DNA of 8,382 bases from Bryobacteraceae bacterium (GCA_030036985.1 JASHSD010000512.1:1-8382), one strand, 5' to 3'; shown: positions 1-7,506, counted from the stretch's first letter. Numbers and translations are program-made. Notes: generated by a model not told the origin, from the sequence alone.

Positions 1-840
1 GTCCGCGATCCCGACCTGATCCTGATGCTCCAGATCCTTGGCGAATTCGCGCGCCGTGGCGTAACGGTTCTTGGGGTCGCGCTCGATGGCCCGATAGATG
101 ATTTCCTGCATGGCGGGTGTGATCGACGGGTCGAGTTCGCGCGGCGGCGGCGGATTGTTCAGCAGCCGGTCGTTCATGATCAGCAGCGCATTGTTCCCCG
201 TGAACGGCACTCTACCCGTGAGCATCTCGTAGAGCATCACGCCCATGGCGTAGATGTCGCTGCGGCCGTCGCCGCGCTTGCCCCTGACCTGCTCGGGCGA
301 GATGTAATCCGGCGTTCCCATCACGTTCGAGAGCTTGGCGAAGGTGAGCCGGCGCGAGCCTTCGTTGGCGGCGATGCCGAAGTCGATCAGCTTGATCCGG
401 TCCTCGGCATCCACCATAATGTTTTCCGGCTTCATGTCCCGGTGCACCACGCCGTGCGCGTGGATGTAGTCGAGGGCCTCGCAGACCCGCGCCGTGATGC
501 GGGCGGCGCGCTCCGCGGGCAGCTTCTGTCGGGACGCCAGAATGTTCCGCAGCAGCTCGCCGTTCACCCACTCCATCACCATGTAAACGCGGCTCTTGCC
601 GGGATCTTTGAAGACCTTCATCACCCCGGGATGGTCCAGCTTTTCACCGATCTCCTGCTCGCGCTTGAAACGGTCGAACAGCAGCGGGTCGGCTTCCATC
701 TCGGGATGCGGAATCTTGATGGCCACGGTGCGCCCGTCGGCTTCGTCGGTGGCTCGAAAAATCGAAGCCATTCCGCTGCGCGCGACGAGGCTCTCGATGC
801 GGTAGTGATCGAGCAGATCGCCGGGATGAAGGGAAGTCAT
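1..840 (-). CDS. Hanks-type serine/threonine protein kinase (3' end outside window)
   Basis: This gene starts at ATG 840 and is open for 280 codons to the window edge, so the C-terminus is missing. The visible part is nearly a whole kinase domain: VAIK lysine (K42), likely helix-C glutamate (E61), catalytic loop HRDMKPEN (H133-N140, base D135), DFG (D153-G155), activation segment ending GTPDYISPEQ (175-184), RSDIYAMG (193-200) and the late ERDPKNR arginine (R259). The product should phosphorylate Ser/Thr on partner proteins. The oddity is the nucleotide-binding loop: where GxGxxG is expected, the sequence reads ARSGMA (20-25), so the three aligned glycines are Ala, Ser and Ala. It lies 12 bases after the PP2C phosphatase gene, a common cognate pairing, and is probably co-transcribed with it. 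No good Shine-Dalgarno is visible. Whether a sensor or membrane segment follows the kinase domain cannot be seen. Confidence 0.93.
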   Translation of the reverse strand, partial: MTSLHPGDLLDHYRIESLVARSGMASIFRATDEADGRTVAIKIPHPEMEADPLLFDRFKREQEIGEKLDHPGVMKVFKDPGKSRVYMVMEWVNGELLRNILASRQKLPAERAARITARVCEALDYIHAHGVVHRDMKPENIMVDAEDRIKLIDFGIAANEGSRRLTFAKLSNVMGTPDYISPEQVRGKRGDGRSDIYAMGVMLYEMLTGRVPFTGNNALLIMNDRLLNNPPPPRELDPSITPAMQEIIYRAIERDPKNRYATAREFAKDLEHQDQVGIAD

Positions 841-852
841 GAATTGGGTATC

Positions 853-1710
853 TTACCGCAGCTTGTAAGGACGCCCCCGGTACATACCCATGCGCTCGAC
901 GCCGCGCACGCGGATCAACTGCACGCTGACGTTGTCGCCGCCGTCGCGCTCGTTGGCCAGCGCGACGAGTTTCGCCGCGGCAGTCTTCAGGTCGGGATTG
1001 AACTGCACGATTTCGCCGATTTCGCGGCCTTCGACCGGCCCGTGCAGGCCGTCGGAACAGAGCAGCAGAACATCGTCGACGTGTACCTGGCGGTCGCCGA
1101 TCTCCACATTCACGAAAAGATCGTTGCCGAGCGAGCGGCTGAGCAGATGCCGCGTCTCGGCTTCGGCCGCCTCGCGCGCCGAGAGCAACCCCAACCGCAC
1201 CTGTTCGGCGACAACAGTATGATCGCGGGTGATCTGTTGGGCCAGGCCGTGACGGATGAGATAACAACGGGAATCGCCCACATGCGCCACCACCACGCGG
1301 TCATAGCGAAGCGCGCAGGCGACGACGGTTGTCGCCATTCTCGAACCGCCCGGACTGGCGCTCTTGCCCAGCTCGTAGATTCTGGTGTTGGCGGTCTGAA
1401 CCAGGCGCGGCATCAGCACCGTATGGGCTTCGCCCCTGGGGGCCGCGCGAAAGCCGGCGACCAGCGTCTCGATGGCGGTCTGCGAAGCCACCTCGCCCAG
1501 TTCTTCGCCGCCGACGCCGTCGGCTACGGCGAAAAGCCAGCCTTGCGTGCGGCCCTCGGCCTCGGACGCGGGTACAAGGTGGCCGATGTAGTCTTCGTTG
1601 TGGTCGCGGACACGGCCGACGTCGGACAGTTCCGCGAACTCAAGATCCAGCATGGAAGATGTGGAAGGGCTCCGTGATGTCGTCGCGGACTTGGCAGCGC
1701 CTGCAAACAT
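853..1710 (-). CDS. PP2C-family serine/threonine protein phosphatase (Stp1/PrpC type)
   Basis: A metal-dependent PPM/PP2C phosphatase, expected to remove phosphate from Ser/Thr and so oppose the kinase encoded directly downstream. Family motifs appear in order: DVGRVRDHNED (30-40), VADGVGGEE (62-70), GSRMATTVVA (122-131), VAHVGDSRCY (141-150), TRDHTVV (161-167), LLSRSLG (189-195), LLLCSDG (215-221) and RDGGDNVSV (255-263). These include the metal-binding aspartates. At 285 residues it is the size of a stand-alone bacterial PP2C domain. There is no signal peptide or membrane segment, so it should be cytosolic. The start is uncertain. ATG 1710 has AGAGG four bases upstream but adds a 19-residue Ser/Ala/Thr-rich leader. 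ATG 1653 gives the typical N-terminus MLDLEFAELSDVGR but has no well-spaced ribosome site. It ends TAA, 12 bases before the kinase start. The segment upstream of its start carries the 1751-1852 hairpin element. Confidence 0.93.
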   Translation of the reverse strand: MFAGAAKSATTSRSPSTSSMLDLEFAELSDVGRVRDHNEDYIGHLVPASEAEGRTQGWLFAVADGVGGEELGEVASQTAIETLVAGFRAAPRGEAHTVLMPRLVQTANTRIYELGKSASPGGSRMATTVVACALRYDRVVVAHVGDSRCYLIRHGLAQQITRDHTVVAEQVRLGLLSAREAAEAETRHLLSRSLGNDLFVNVEIGDRQVHVDDVLLLCSDGLHGPVEGREIGEIVQFNPDLKTAAAKLVALANERDGGDNVSVQLIRVRGVERMGMYRGRPYKLR

Positions 1711-1750
1711 AATGCCTCTTTCACGGCTCGTGTGTCTCCAAAAGACTCAG

Positions 1751-1852
1751 TGGGGTCAGGGCTTCGGCCCTGCGGCCGGGCTTTCGCCCGGCCCTTCCAA
1801 ACAAGTAAAGCCGGCCCGAAGGCCGGCTTGCAGGGCCGAAGCCCTGACCCCA
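1751..1852. repeat. REPIN-like four-hairpin inverted repeat, copy A
   Basis: The outer arms 1751-1772 and 1831-1852 form a perfect 22-base inverted repeat. Each arm folds on itself: CAGGGC-TTCG-GCCCTG at 1757-1772 and CAGGGC-CGAA-GCCCTG at 1831-1846. Between them lie two more perfect hairpins: 1774-1781 with 1786-1793 (8 bp, loop TTTC) and 1808-1816 with 1821-1829 (9 bp, loop CGAA), separated by a short A-rich spacer. The layout H1-H2-spacer-H3-H4, with the second half inverted, matches two REP units placed head to head. It lies 12 bases after the permease stop (1865) and ahead of the phosphatase gene, so on the minus-strand transcript it could protect the permease mRNA end or reduce read-through. 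No U-tract follows, so a classic intrinsic terminator is not supported. A related copy is at 7763-7886. Confidence 0.85.
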
Positions 1853-1864
1853 CATCCGAACGCC

Positions 1865-3670
1865 TCACGCCGTCGCCCGGGTGCCCCGCGCGCCGACCAG
1901 AGTGGTTCGGCCCTTCTTCCTGCTGGACGACATGAAGTAAATACCGCCGTAGATTGCCCAGACCGCGGCGATACCAAGCGCGGTAAACGGTTCCAGCTTG
2001 GTGCCGTAATTCATGAACGGTCCGATCAGATAGAACGCCATGCAGGCCAGATTCGCCACCAATCCGAACAACGGAATGAAGGTGTGCTTGATCGGGTTAT
2101 ACATGGGGTGCTTGTTGAAGGCCACCATGCAGATGATGCAGCTCAGAGCATAAAGCAGGAAGGTACCGAAATTCGAAGCCAGCGTGACGGTGATCAGGCT
2201 GTTCGGCAGAGCCGCCATAGCGTCATGCGACATATAGCCGAAGCTGGAGAAGAATCCCTGCGGCAGCGCCTTAATGGTGGCGTCGCTGAGGGCGCCGGCG
2301 TCGCCGAACAGGACGGAGACCGAGAGGCAACCGATGACAGCCGAAATGATCGCCAGCGTCCAGATGGCTCGGTGGGGAGTGAGGTTTTTGGAGTGCAGCA
2401 GGCCGAAGTGCTCCGGCACTTCCTCGTCCTTGCCCATGGCGTAGGTCACGCGGGCCGCGGTGTTCATGCAGGAAAGCGTCGTGCCGATGAGAGCCAGCAC
2501 GACAGTTGCCGCTTCGACCAGCATGAAGATGCGTCCGCCGCCCTGACCGAAGAACGCGTTGCCGAGAATCACCATCATGTCGCCGACCGGCGCCGAGGAA
2601 CCCGAGGCGTTTTGCATGGTGTACCCGCTGCTCAGGAAGTAATTCGCCGCGAAATACTCGATGAGATAACAAAACGCGCCCTGCACCAGAAGCGAGGTCA
2701 CCACTGCGATGGGAACGTCCCTCTTGGCGTTTTTGGCTTCGCCTCCCATCGATGTCACCGATTCGAAGCCGACCAGGATCAGGATAGCCACGGTGGCCTG
2801 AATGAACATCCAGGCGAAATTATGTACTCCGACCACCGAGCCTGCGCTCGGGTGTGACAGGAAGACGCCTTTGTCGTCATGCTCGGGGTAGGCGACCATG
2901 AACGGAACCGGCTTGCCCGCCGCATCCAGCAACGGCTTGGGAACCATGTTGGCGTCGCGCACAATCTGGTCCGTGGTCTGGCCGTTGGCGGTCACTTTCT
3001 GAGTCTGAAACTGGTATGTATAAGCGTCGCCGGAAGTGGAATCGAACTGCCAGCCCGGCGTTCCGGCCGGATGCGTCGTGCGATAGCTGAACGCCATCAC
3101 CGCGAACACCAGCAGCGCCGAGATCTGGATGACGTTAATCGCGATATTGACGGAGGTTGAGCCGTTGACGCCGCGATGCGCGATGTAAGCCACCGCGAAC
3201 GAGAAAATGATCGCGATCAGCATCATGAACATGGGTCCGGGGTTTGACGCGCTCATGAAGTTCGGCCAGAGCGTTCCCACCAGATAACCGCAGATGACGC
3301 CGGTGACGCCCACCATCACGCCCGGATAAATCCAGTAGTAAAGATGCGAGCCCCAGCCCACGATGAACTTCGAGATCCGGGCGTATCTCCAGGCGCTGTC
3401 GTGATTGAGAAACGATTGCTCCGCAAAATAGTACGAGCTTCCGGTGCCCGGGTACAGCTTGGCCATTTCCGCGTAACACACGGCCGTGGCCAGACACAAC
3501 AACAACGCGAACACAATGCCAATCCACATGGACGGCGCCGTAGCGCCTTCCGTCGCCTGCGGCGCGAAGGTGAGCCAGAGGAACGCGCCCGGCGCGATGA
3601 GCGCCATGGCATTCATCGTCAGACCTGTCAGGCCCAAAGTTGCTTTCATTTCGGGGGCTTTATCTGCCAT
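1865..3670 (-). CDS. APC-superfamily amino acid permease
   Basis: A 601-residue inner-membrane transporter, probably proton- or exchange-driven uptake of amino acids or related amines; the substrate cannot be read from sequence. Features of the APC superfamily: an N-terminal membrane segment with the unwound-helix motif ALIAPGAF (23-30), the CYAEMAKLYPGTGSSYYF stretch (65-82), and the signature GFESVTSMGGEAKNAKRDVP (301-320). I count roughly 12 hydrophobic segments, for example around 49-66, 117-134, 147-164, 174-195, 285-303, 321-340, 381-401, 436-454, 492-515, 531-551 and 563-581. The odd part is a hydrophilic stretch of about 85 residues (197-282) just before the signature helix. The tail is short and basic (SSSRKKGR). 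ATG 3670 is chosen because AAGGA (3677-3681) lies six bases upstream and homology begins there. The open frame continues upstream to 4135 but overlaps ackA out of frame. It stands 262 bases downstream of ackA. Confidence 0.9.
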   Translation of the reverse strand: MADKAPEMKATLGLTGLTMNAMALIAPGAFLWLTFAPQATEGATAPSMWIGIVFALLLCLATAVCYAEMAKLYPGTGSSYYFAEQSFLNHDSAWRYARISKFIVGWGSHLYYWIYPGVMVGVTGVICGYLVGTLWPNFMSASNPGPMFMMLIAIIFSFAVAYIAHRGVNGSTSVNIAINVIQISALLVFAVMAFSYRTTHPAGTPGWQFDSTSGDAYTYQFQTQKVTANGQTTDQIVRDANMVPKPLLDAAGKPVPFMVAYPEHDDKGVFLSHPSAGSVVGVHNFAWMFIQATVAILILVGFESVTSMGGEAKNAKRDVPIAVVTSLLVQGAFCYLIEYFAANYFLSSGYTMQNASGSSAPVGDMMVILGNAFFGQGGGRIFMLVEAATVVLALIGTTLSCMNTAARVTYAMGKDEEVPEHFGLLHSKNLTPHRAIWTLAIISAVIGCLSVSVLFGDAGALSDATIKALPQGFFSSFGYMSHDAMAALPNSLITVTLASNFGTFLLYALSCIICMVAFNKHPMYNPIKHTFIPLFGLVANLACMAFYLIGPFMNYGTKLEPFTALGIAAVWAIYGGIYFMSSSRKKGRTTLVGARGTRATA

Positions 3671-3676
3671 AAGCTT

Positions 3677-3681
3677 TCCTT
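3677..3681 (-). promoter_or_regulatory. Ribosome binding site of the permease gene
   Basis: On the minus strand AAGGA sits six bases before ATG 3670. This is the best Shine-Dalgarno match in the window. It fixes the permease start at MADKAPEM rather than at any codon of the longer open frame that extends to 4135. Confidence 0.7.
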
Positions 3682-3807
3682 GTTTCGATGTCCTCAAATT
3701 TTCAAATTTCGGGCCACAAGCCAAGACAGCGGGGTCCGGTCCTTTTATACTCACAGCGTTCCCGAACAAAGGGAAACTCAAAATTCTTATGCCTGAAATA
3801 GACCTTT

Positions 3808-3837
3808 TGTATAAGGAAAGCCCAGGAAAGGCATAAA
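3808..3837 (-). promoter_or_regulatory. Possible sigma70-type promoter for the permease gene (weak)
   Basis: In the 262-base gap between ackA and the permease, the minus strand reads TATACA (3813-3808) with TTTATG (3837-3832) 18 bases upstream. The -10 is fair and the -35 is poor. A second AT-rich candidate, TATAAA, lies at 3749-3744, nearer the gene, with no good -35; the interrupted palindrome GTTC-CC-GAAC (3758-3767) lies just upstream of it and could be an operator. The AT-rich gap in an otherwise GC-rich region supports a promoter somewhere here, but the exact site is a guess. Confidence 0.22.
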
Positions 3838-3870
3838 GGCGTCCGGAAAGCTCCGCTTGCTTGCGCGCGC

Positions 3871-3897
3871 GGCTCAGTAAAAGACCGTTACCGAGCC
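3871..3897 (-). terminator. Hairpin after ackA, 3' end or terminator-like
   Basis: About 35 bases past the ackA stop, the minus-strand RNA can form a 10-bp stem, GGCUCGGUAA with UUACUGAGCC, around a 7-base loop. All pairs are Watson-Crick except one G-U. On the plus strand that pair becomes an A-C mismatch, so the structure favours the minus-strand transcript, the direction in which ackA is read. No U-tract follows, so it may stabilise the xfp-ackA mRNA end or be a Rho-assisted stop rather than a textbook intrinsic terminator. Confidence 0.45.
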
Positions 3898-3932
3898 GGG
3901 GCGCCCTCTGGGCCCGCGAGGGAGCGTGTGCG

Positions 3933-5048
3933 TTAATCGTGCGGGATGTGCAGGATACAGCGCATCGTGTCGCGCGCGATGAGCAGTTCCTCGTCCGTGG
4001 GCACCACCCACACGGGGATCGACGATTTACCAATTTGGCGCGGCTCGCGACTGTCGCTTTCGTTCGCGTTCTCGTCGATGGTAATGCCCAAACCGTCCAG
4101 ACCCGCGCAGATTTCGGCGCGAATGACCGGTGCATTCTCGCCGATTCCGCCGGCGAAAATCAGCACGTCGGCGCCGTTCATGGCCGCCAGATAGGCGCCG
4201 ATATACTTGCGTACGCGGTAGCAGAACGCATCGATGGCCAAGCGCGCGCGGTCGTTGCCGCTGCCCGCGGCGCGCTGCAGGTCGCGCATATCGTTGGAGA
4301 CGCCCGAAAGCCCCATCAGTCCGCTCGAGCTGTTGAGCGCGCGCAGCAGCAGCGACGGCGCAATGCATTCGTGCGTAATCAGATGCAGGATCGCCCCCGC
4401 GTCCACATCGCCGCTGCGGGCGCCCATGATCAATCCTTCGAGCGGCGTGAACCCCATCGACGTATCGATGGACTTGCCGCGGTCGATGGCGCACACCGAA
4501 CAGCCGTTGCCGAGATGGCAGGTGATCATGCGGTAATCGGCGCGGGTTTTGCCGTGCAGCTGTGCGAATCGCCAGGAAACATAGCGATGCGAGATGCCGT
4601 GGAAGCCGTAGCGCCGGATCTTCTTTTCCGTCAGAAATTCCCAAGGCAGGCCGTACGCGTAGGCGCACGCCGGCAGCGTGCGATGAAAGGCCGTATCGAA
4701 AACCGCCACCTGGATCGCGCCGGGCAAGCGGTCGCGCGCCGCCCGATAGGCTTCGAGATTGTGCGGATTGTGCAGCGGCGCCAGCACGCTCAGTTCGTCG
4801 ATTCCCTTTTCCACCTCCGCGTCGATGATGACCGACTGATGGAACAGATCGCCCCCGTGCACCACGCGATGGCCCACCGCTTCGACAGTCTCCGCGCCCA
4901 GCTGATCAAAGACGGATTTGATCGCGTCCTCCATGCCGGAGACGCGTTCCACTTCGCCCTTCGCCAGCCGCTGTTCGGAATCCGGACTCATCTCGAACAG
5001 ATTGAACTTCAGCGAAGAACTGCCGGCGTTGAGGACCAGGATTCTCAT
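3933..5048 (-). CDS. ackA: Acetate kinase
   Basis: Catalyses acetyl phosphate + ADP to acetate + ATP in the cytosol (reversible; ASKHA fold). The 371-residue product carries the family motifs in order: LVLNAGSSSLKF (4-14, N7), GHRVVHGGDLF (59-69, R61), FDTAFHRTLP (117-126, catalytic D118), RRYGFHGISHRYV (145-157, H150), CHLGNGCSVCAIDRGKSIDTSMGFTPLEG (177-205), MGARSGDVD (208-216, R211), FAGGIGENAP (298-307) and VPTDEELLIARDT (349-361). It is somewhat shorter than the roughly 400 residues common in the family, yet no core motif is missing. ATG 5048 is set by the conserved MRILVLNAGS start. An open frame runs further upstream to 5237 but lies inside xfp. Only two bases separate it from the xfp stop and no well-spaced ribosome site is present, so translational coupling or re-initiation is likely. 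It uses the acetyl phosphate made by the xfp product. Confidence 0.97.
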   Translation of the reverse strand: MRILVLNAGSSSLKFNLFEMSPDSEQRLAKGEVERVSGMEDAIKSVFDQLGAETVEAVGHRVVHGGDLFHQSVIIDAEVEKGIDELSVLAPLHNPHNLEAYRAARDRLPGAIQVAVFDTAFHRTLPACAYAYGLPWEFLTEKKIRRYGFHGISHRYVSWRFAQLHGKTRADYRMITCHLGNGCSVCAIDRGKSIDTSMGFTPLEGLIMGARSGDVDAGAILHLITHECIAPSLLLRALNSSSGLMGLSGVSNDMRDLQRAAGSGNDRARLAIDAFCYRVRKYIGAYLAAMNGADVLIFAGGIGENAPVIRAEICAGLDGLGITIDENANESDSREPRQIGKSSIPVWVVPTDEELLIARDTMRCILHIPHD

Positions 5049-5050
5049 CC

Positions 5051-7411
5051 TTAAAGCGTCCAGCGCCAGTCCCGGATCTCCGGCATATCCTCGCCGTGCG
5101 CGCGAACATAGCGCCAGTGATCGATCAGCTTGTTGCGCAGCTCCTGCCTCAGGTGCGCGCCCGTCGTTTCCAGTTTGGGCACGCGGTCGATCACGTCGAT
5201 CGCGAGATGCAGCCGGTCGATTTCGTTGCGCACGCACATGTCGAACGGCGTCGTGGTGGTGCCTTCTTCCTTGTAGCCGCGCACGTGCAACTGGTCATGG
5301 TTGGTGCGCCGGTAGGTCAGCCGGTGAATCAGCCACGGATAGCCGTGATAGTTGAAGATGATCGGCTTGTTCCGGGTAAACAGCGAATCGAACTCCTTGT
5401 CCGGCAGCCCGTGGGGATGTTCGGACTGAGGCTGCAGCGTCATCAGATCCACCACGTTGACGACGCGGATCTTCAGGTCGGGAATATTACGGCGCAGCCA
5501 ATCGACCGCGGCCAGCGTTTCGAGCGTGGGGATGTCGCCGCAGCACGCCATCACCACATCGGGGTCGCCCCCATCGTTGCAGGCGAAGTCCCACATCCCG
5601 AGGCCCAGCGTGCAGTGCCGGACCGCTTCGTCCATCGTCAGCCACTGCAGCGCCGGCTGCTTGCCCGCGACAATCACGTTGACGTAATTGCGGCTGCGCA
5701 GGCAATGGTCGGTGACCGAAAGCAGGCAGTTGGCGTCGGGCGGCAGATAGACGCGGATAATCCCGGCTTTCTTGTTCACCACATGGTCGATGAAGCCGGG
5801 GTCCTGATGGCTGAAACCGTTGTGGTCCTGCCGCCAGACATGCGAGCTGAGCAGGTAATTGAGCGACGCGATGGGCCGCCGCCACGGAATCTCGCGCGTC
5901 ACCTTCAGCCATTTCGCGTGCTGGTTGAACATGGCGTCGACGATGTGAATGAACGCTTCGTAGCAGGAGAAGAAGCCGTGGCGTCCCGTCAGCAGATAGC
6001 CTTCGAGCCAACCCTGGCAGACGTTTTCGCTCAGAATCTCCATCACCCGGCCATCAGGCGCTACATGATCGTCAATCGGAAGAATCGTGGCCGTGGATTC
6101 GCGGTTGGTGATGTCGAATAACGCGGTCCATCGGTTCGACGAGGTTTCGTCCGGGGAAAAGACGCGGAAGTTCTTCTGCGCGGCGTTGAGCTTCATCACA
6201 TCCCGCAGAAAAACCCCCATGATGCGCGTGGATTCCGCCTCGGCCCCGCCCGGCTTGGGCACGTCGACCGCGTAATCGCAGAAATCGGGGATCTCCAGAT
6301 CCTTCAGCAAGAGCCCGCCATTGGCGTACGGATTCGCGCCCATGCGCCGCTCGCCCTTCGGCGCCAGTTCGGCGTATTCGGCGTGAAGTTTGCCGGTGTC
6401 ATCGAAGAGTTCCTCGGGACGATAGCTGCGCATCCAGTCTTCGAGCATCTTCAGTTCATCCGGGCGCGTGCGCGGGGCATCGAGCGGAACCTGATGAGCG
6501 CGGAACGTGCCTTCCACCGGCTTGCCGTCCAGTTCCTTCGGGCCGGTCCAGCCTTTCGGCGAACGCAGAATAATCATGGGCCATGCGGGGCGTTTGTGGA
6601 ATCCGTTCGCGCGCGCGTCTTCCTGAATCGCCCGGATTTCCTCGACCACCGTATCCATCGTTCGCGCCATCTTCTGGTGCATGGCGATCGGCTCGTGACC
6701 TTCCACGAAGTAACACTTGTAACCGTAGCCGACGAACAGCGATTCCAGCTCGTCATGTGGAATTCGCGCGAGAACAGTTGGCCCGGCGATCTTATAACCG
6801 TTGAGATGCAGAATGGGCAGCACGGCGCCGTCGCGAACGGGATTCAGAAACTTGTTCGAATGCCAGCTGGTCGCAAGCGAGGCGGTCTCGGCTTCGCCGT
6901 CGCCGACCACGCAGAGGGCGAAGAGATCCGGATTATCGAAAACCGCGCCATAGGCGTGCAGCAGCGAATAGCCGAGTTCGCCGCCTTCGTTGATGGAGCC
7001 GGGAGTTTCGGGCGCGTCGTGGCTGGGGATCCCGCCGGGAAACGAGAACTGCCGGAACAGGCGCTGCATCCCCATCTCCGACTGCGGAATTCCGGGGTAA
7101 ATCTCCGAGTACGTGCCTTCGAGATACGTGTTCGCCACCATGCCTGGCCCGCCGTGGCCGGGGCCGCAGACGTAAATCGCGTTCAGATCCCAGGCCTTGA
7201 TCGCGCGGTTCATGTGGGCGTAGATGAAGTTGAGGCCCGGCGTGGTGCCCCAGTGGCCCAGCAGACGGGGTTTTATGTGTTCCTTGCGCAGAGGCTCGCG
7301 CAGGAGCGGATTTTCCATCAGGTAGATCTGTCCGACGGAAAGATAATTGGCGGCTCTCCAGTATGCGTCGATACGGTTGAGCAGGTCGGGATCGAGCGGC
7401 GTTTCGGGCAT
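5051..7411 (-). CDS. xfp: Xylulose-5-phosphate/fructose-6-phosphate phosphoketolase
   Basis: A thiamine-diphosphate enzyme that cleaves xylulose-5-P (and often fructose-6-P) with phosphate to acetyl phosphate plus glyceraldehyde-3-P (or erythrose-4-P). At 786 residues it is close to the usual length of about 790-825. Hallmarks: LLGHWGTTPGLNF (50-62, H53), CGPGHGGPG (82-90, H86), the ThDP/Mg motif GDGEAETA (170-177) running to LNGYKIAGPT (203-212), SPDETSSNRW (419-428), EGYLLTGRHGFFSCYEAF (470-487, with E470 the probable catalytic glutamate), SHQDPGF (534-540), VYLPPDANCLL (554-564) and FNYHGYPWLIH (686-696). An in-frame stop immediately upstream limits the start to ATG 7411 or later. GGAGA lies 12 bases before it, a long spacing. 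It is the first gene of the pair with ackA and follows a 579-base repeat-rich gap, where its promoter must lie; I could not pick one. Whether it prefers Xu5P or accepts Fru6P cannot be told from sequence. Confidence 0.97.
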   Translation of the reverse strand: MPETPLDPDLLNRIDAYWRAANYLSVGQIYLMENPLLREPLRKEHIKPRLLGHWGTTPGLNFIYAHMNRAIKAWDLNAIYVCGPGHGGPGMVANTYLEGTYSEIYPGIPQSEMGMQRLFRQFSFPGGIPSHDAPETPGSINEGGELGYSLLHAYGAVFDNPDLFALCVVGDGEAETASLATSWHSNKFLNPVRDGAVLPILHLNGYKIAGPTVLARIPHDELESLFVGYGYKCYFVEGHEPIAMHQKMARTMDTVVEEIRAIQEDARANGFHKRPAWPMIILRSPKGWTGPKELDGKPVEGTFRAHQVPLDAPRTRPDELKMLEDWMRSYRPEELFDDTGKLHAEYAELAPKGERRMGANPYANGGLLLKDLEIPDFCDYAVDVPKPGGAEAESTRIMGVFLRDVMKLNAAQKNFRVFSPDETSSNRWTALFDITNRESTATILPIDDHVAPDGRVMEILSENVCQGWLEGYLLTGRHGFFSCYEAFIHIVDAMFNQHAKWLKVTREIPWRRPIASLNYLLSSHVWRQDHNGFSHQDPGFIDHVVNKKAGIIRVYLPPDANCLLSVTDHCLRSRNYVNVIVAGKQPALQWLTMDEAVRHCTLGLGMWDFACNDGGDPDVVMACCGDIPTLETLAAVDWLRRNIPDLKIRVVNVVDLMTLQPQSEHPHGLPDKEFDSLFTRNKPIIFNYHGYPWLIHRLTYRRTNHDQLHVRGYKEEGTTTTPFDMCVRNEIDRLHLAIDVIDRVPKLETTGAHLRQELRNKLIDHWRYVRAHGEDMPEIRDWRWTL

Positions 7412-7506
7412 GAATTTTCAGTGTCTCCGGGCCTGCGCGGCCCCTCACCACAATCGGAAACTGGCCTCCCGTGTAGGGCGGGATGGCAGGGGCACCCTCT
7501 GGGTCC

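Noticed and set aside
25..1677. A 550-codon open frame on the plus strand
   Set aside because: It lies antisense to the kinase and phosphatase genes, both of which carry full family motifs. Its product is His/Arg/Ala-rich without family features, a common shadow in GC-rich DNA.
1751..1852. Classic intrinsic terminator after the permease
   Set aside because: The hairpins are strong, but no U-tract follows on the minus strand and the structure recurs elsewhere as a repeat.
1598..2857. A 419-codon plus-strand open frame
   Set aside because: It is antisense to the permease and runs through the 1751-1852 hairpin repeat; it shows no recognisable domain.
3671..4135. N-terminal extension of the permease to 4135
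   Set aside because: It would overlap ackA in another frame and cross the ackA-permease spacer. ATG 3670 has a good ribosome site and starts where the homologous region begins.
3861..5054. A 397-codon plus-strand open frame
   Set aside because: It is antisense to nearly all of ackA; the minus-strand product has every acetate kinase motif.
5049..5237. N-terminal extension of acetate kinase to 5237
   Set aside because: It lies inside xfp in another frame, and the family N-terminus MRILVLNAGS starts at 5048.
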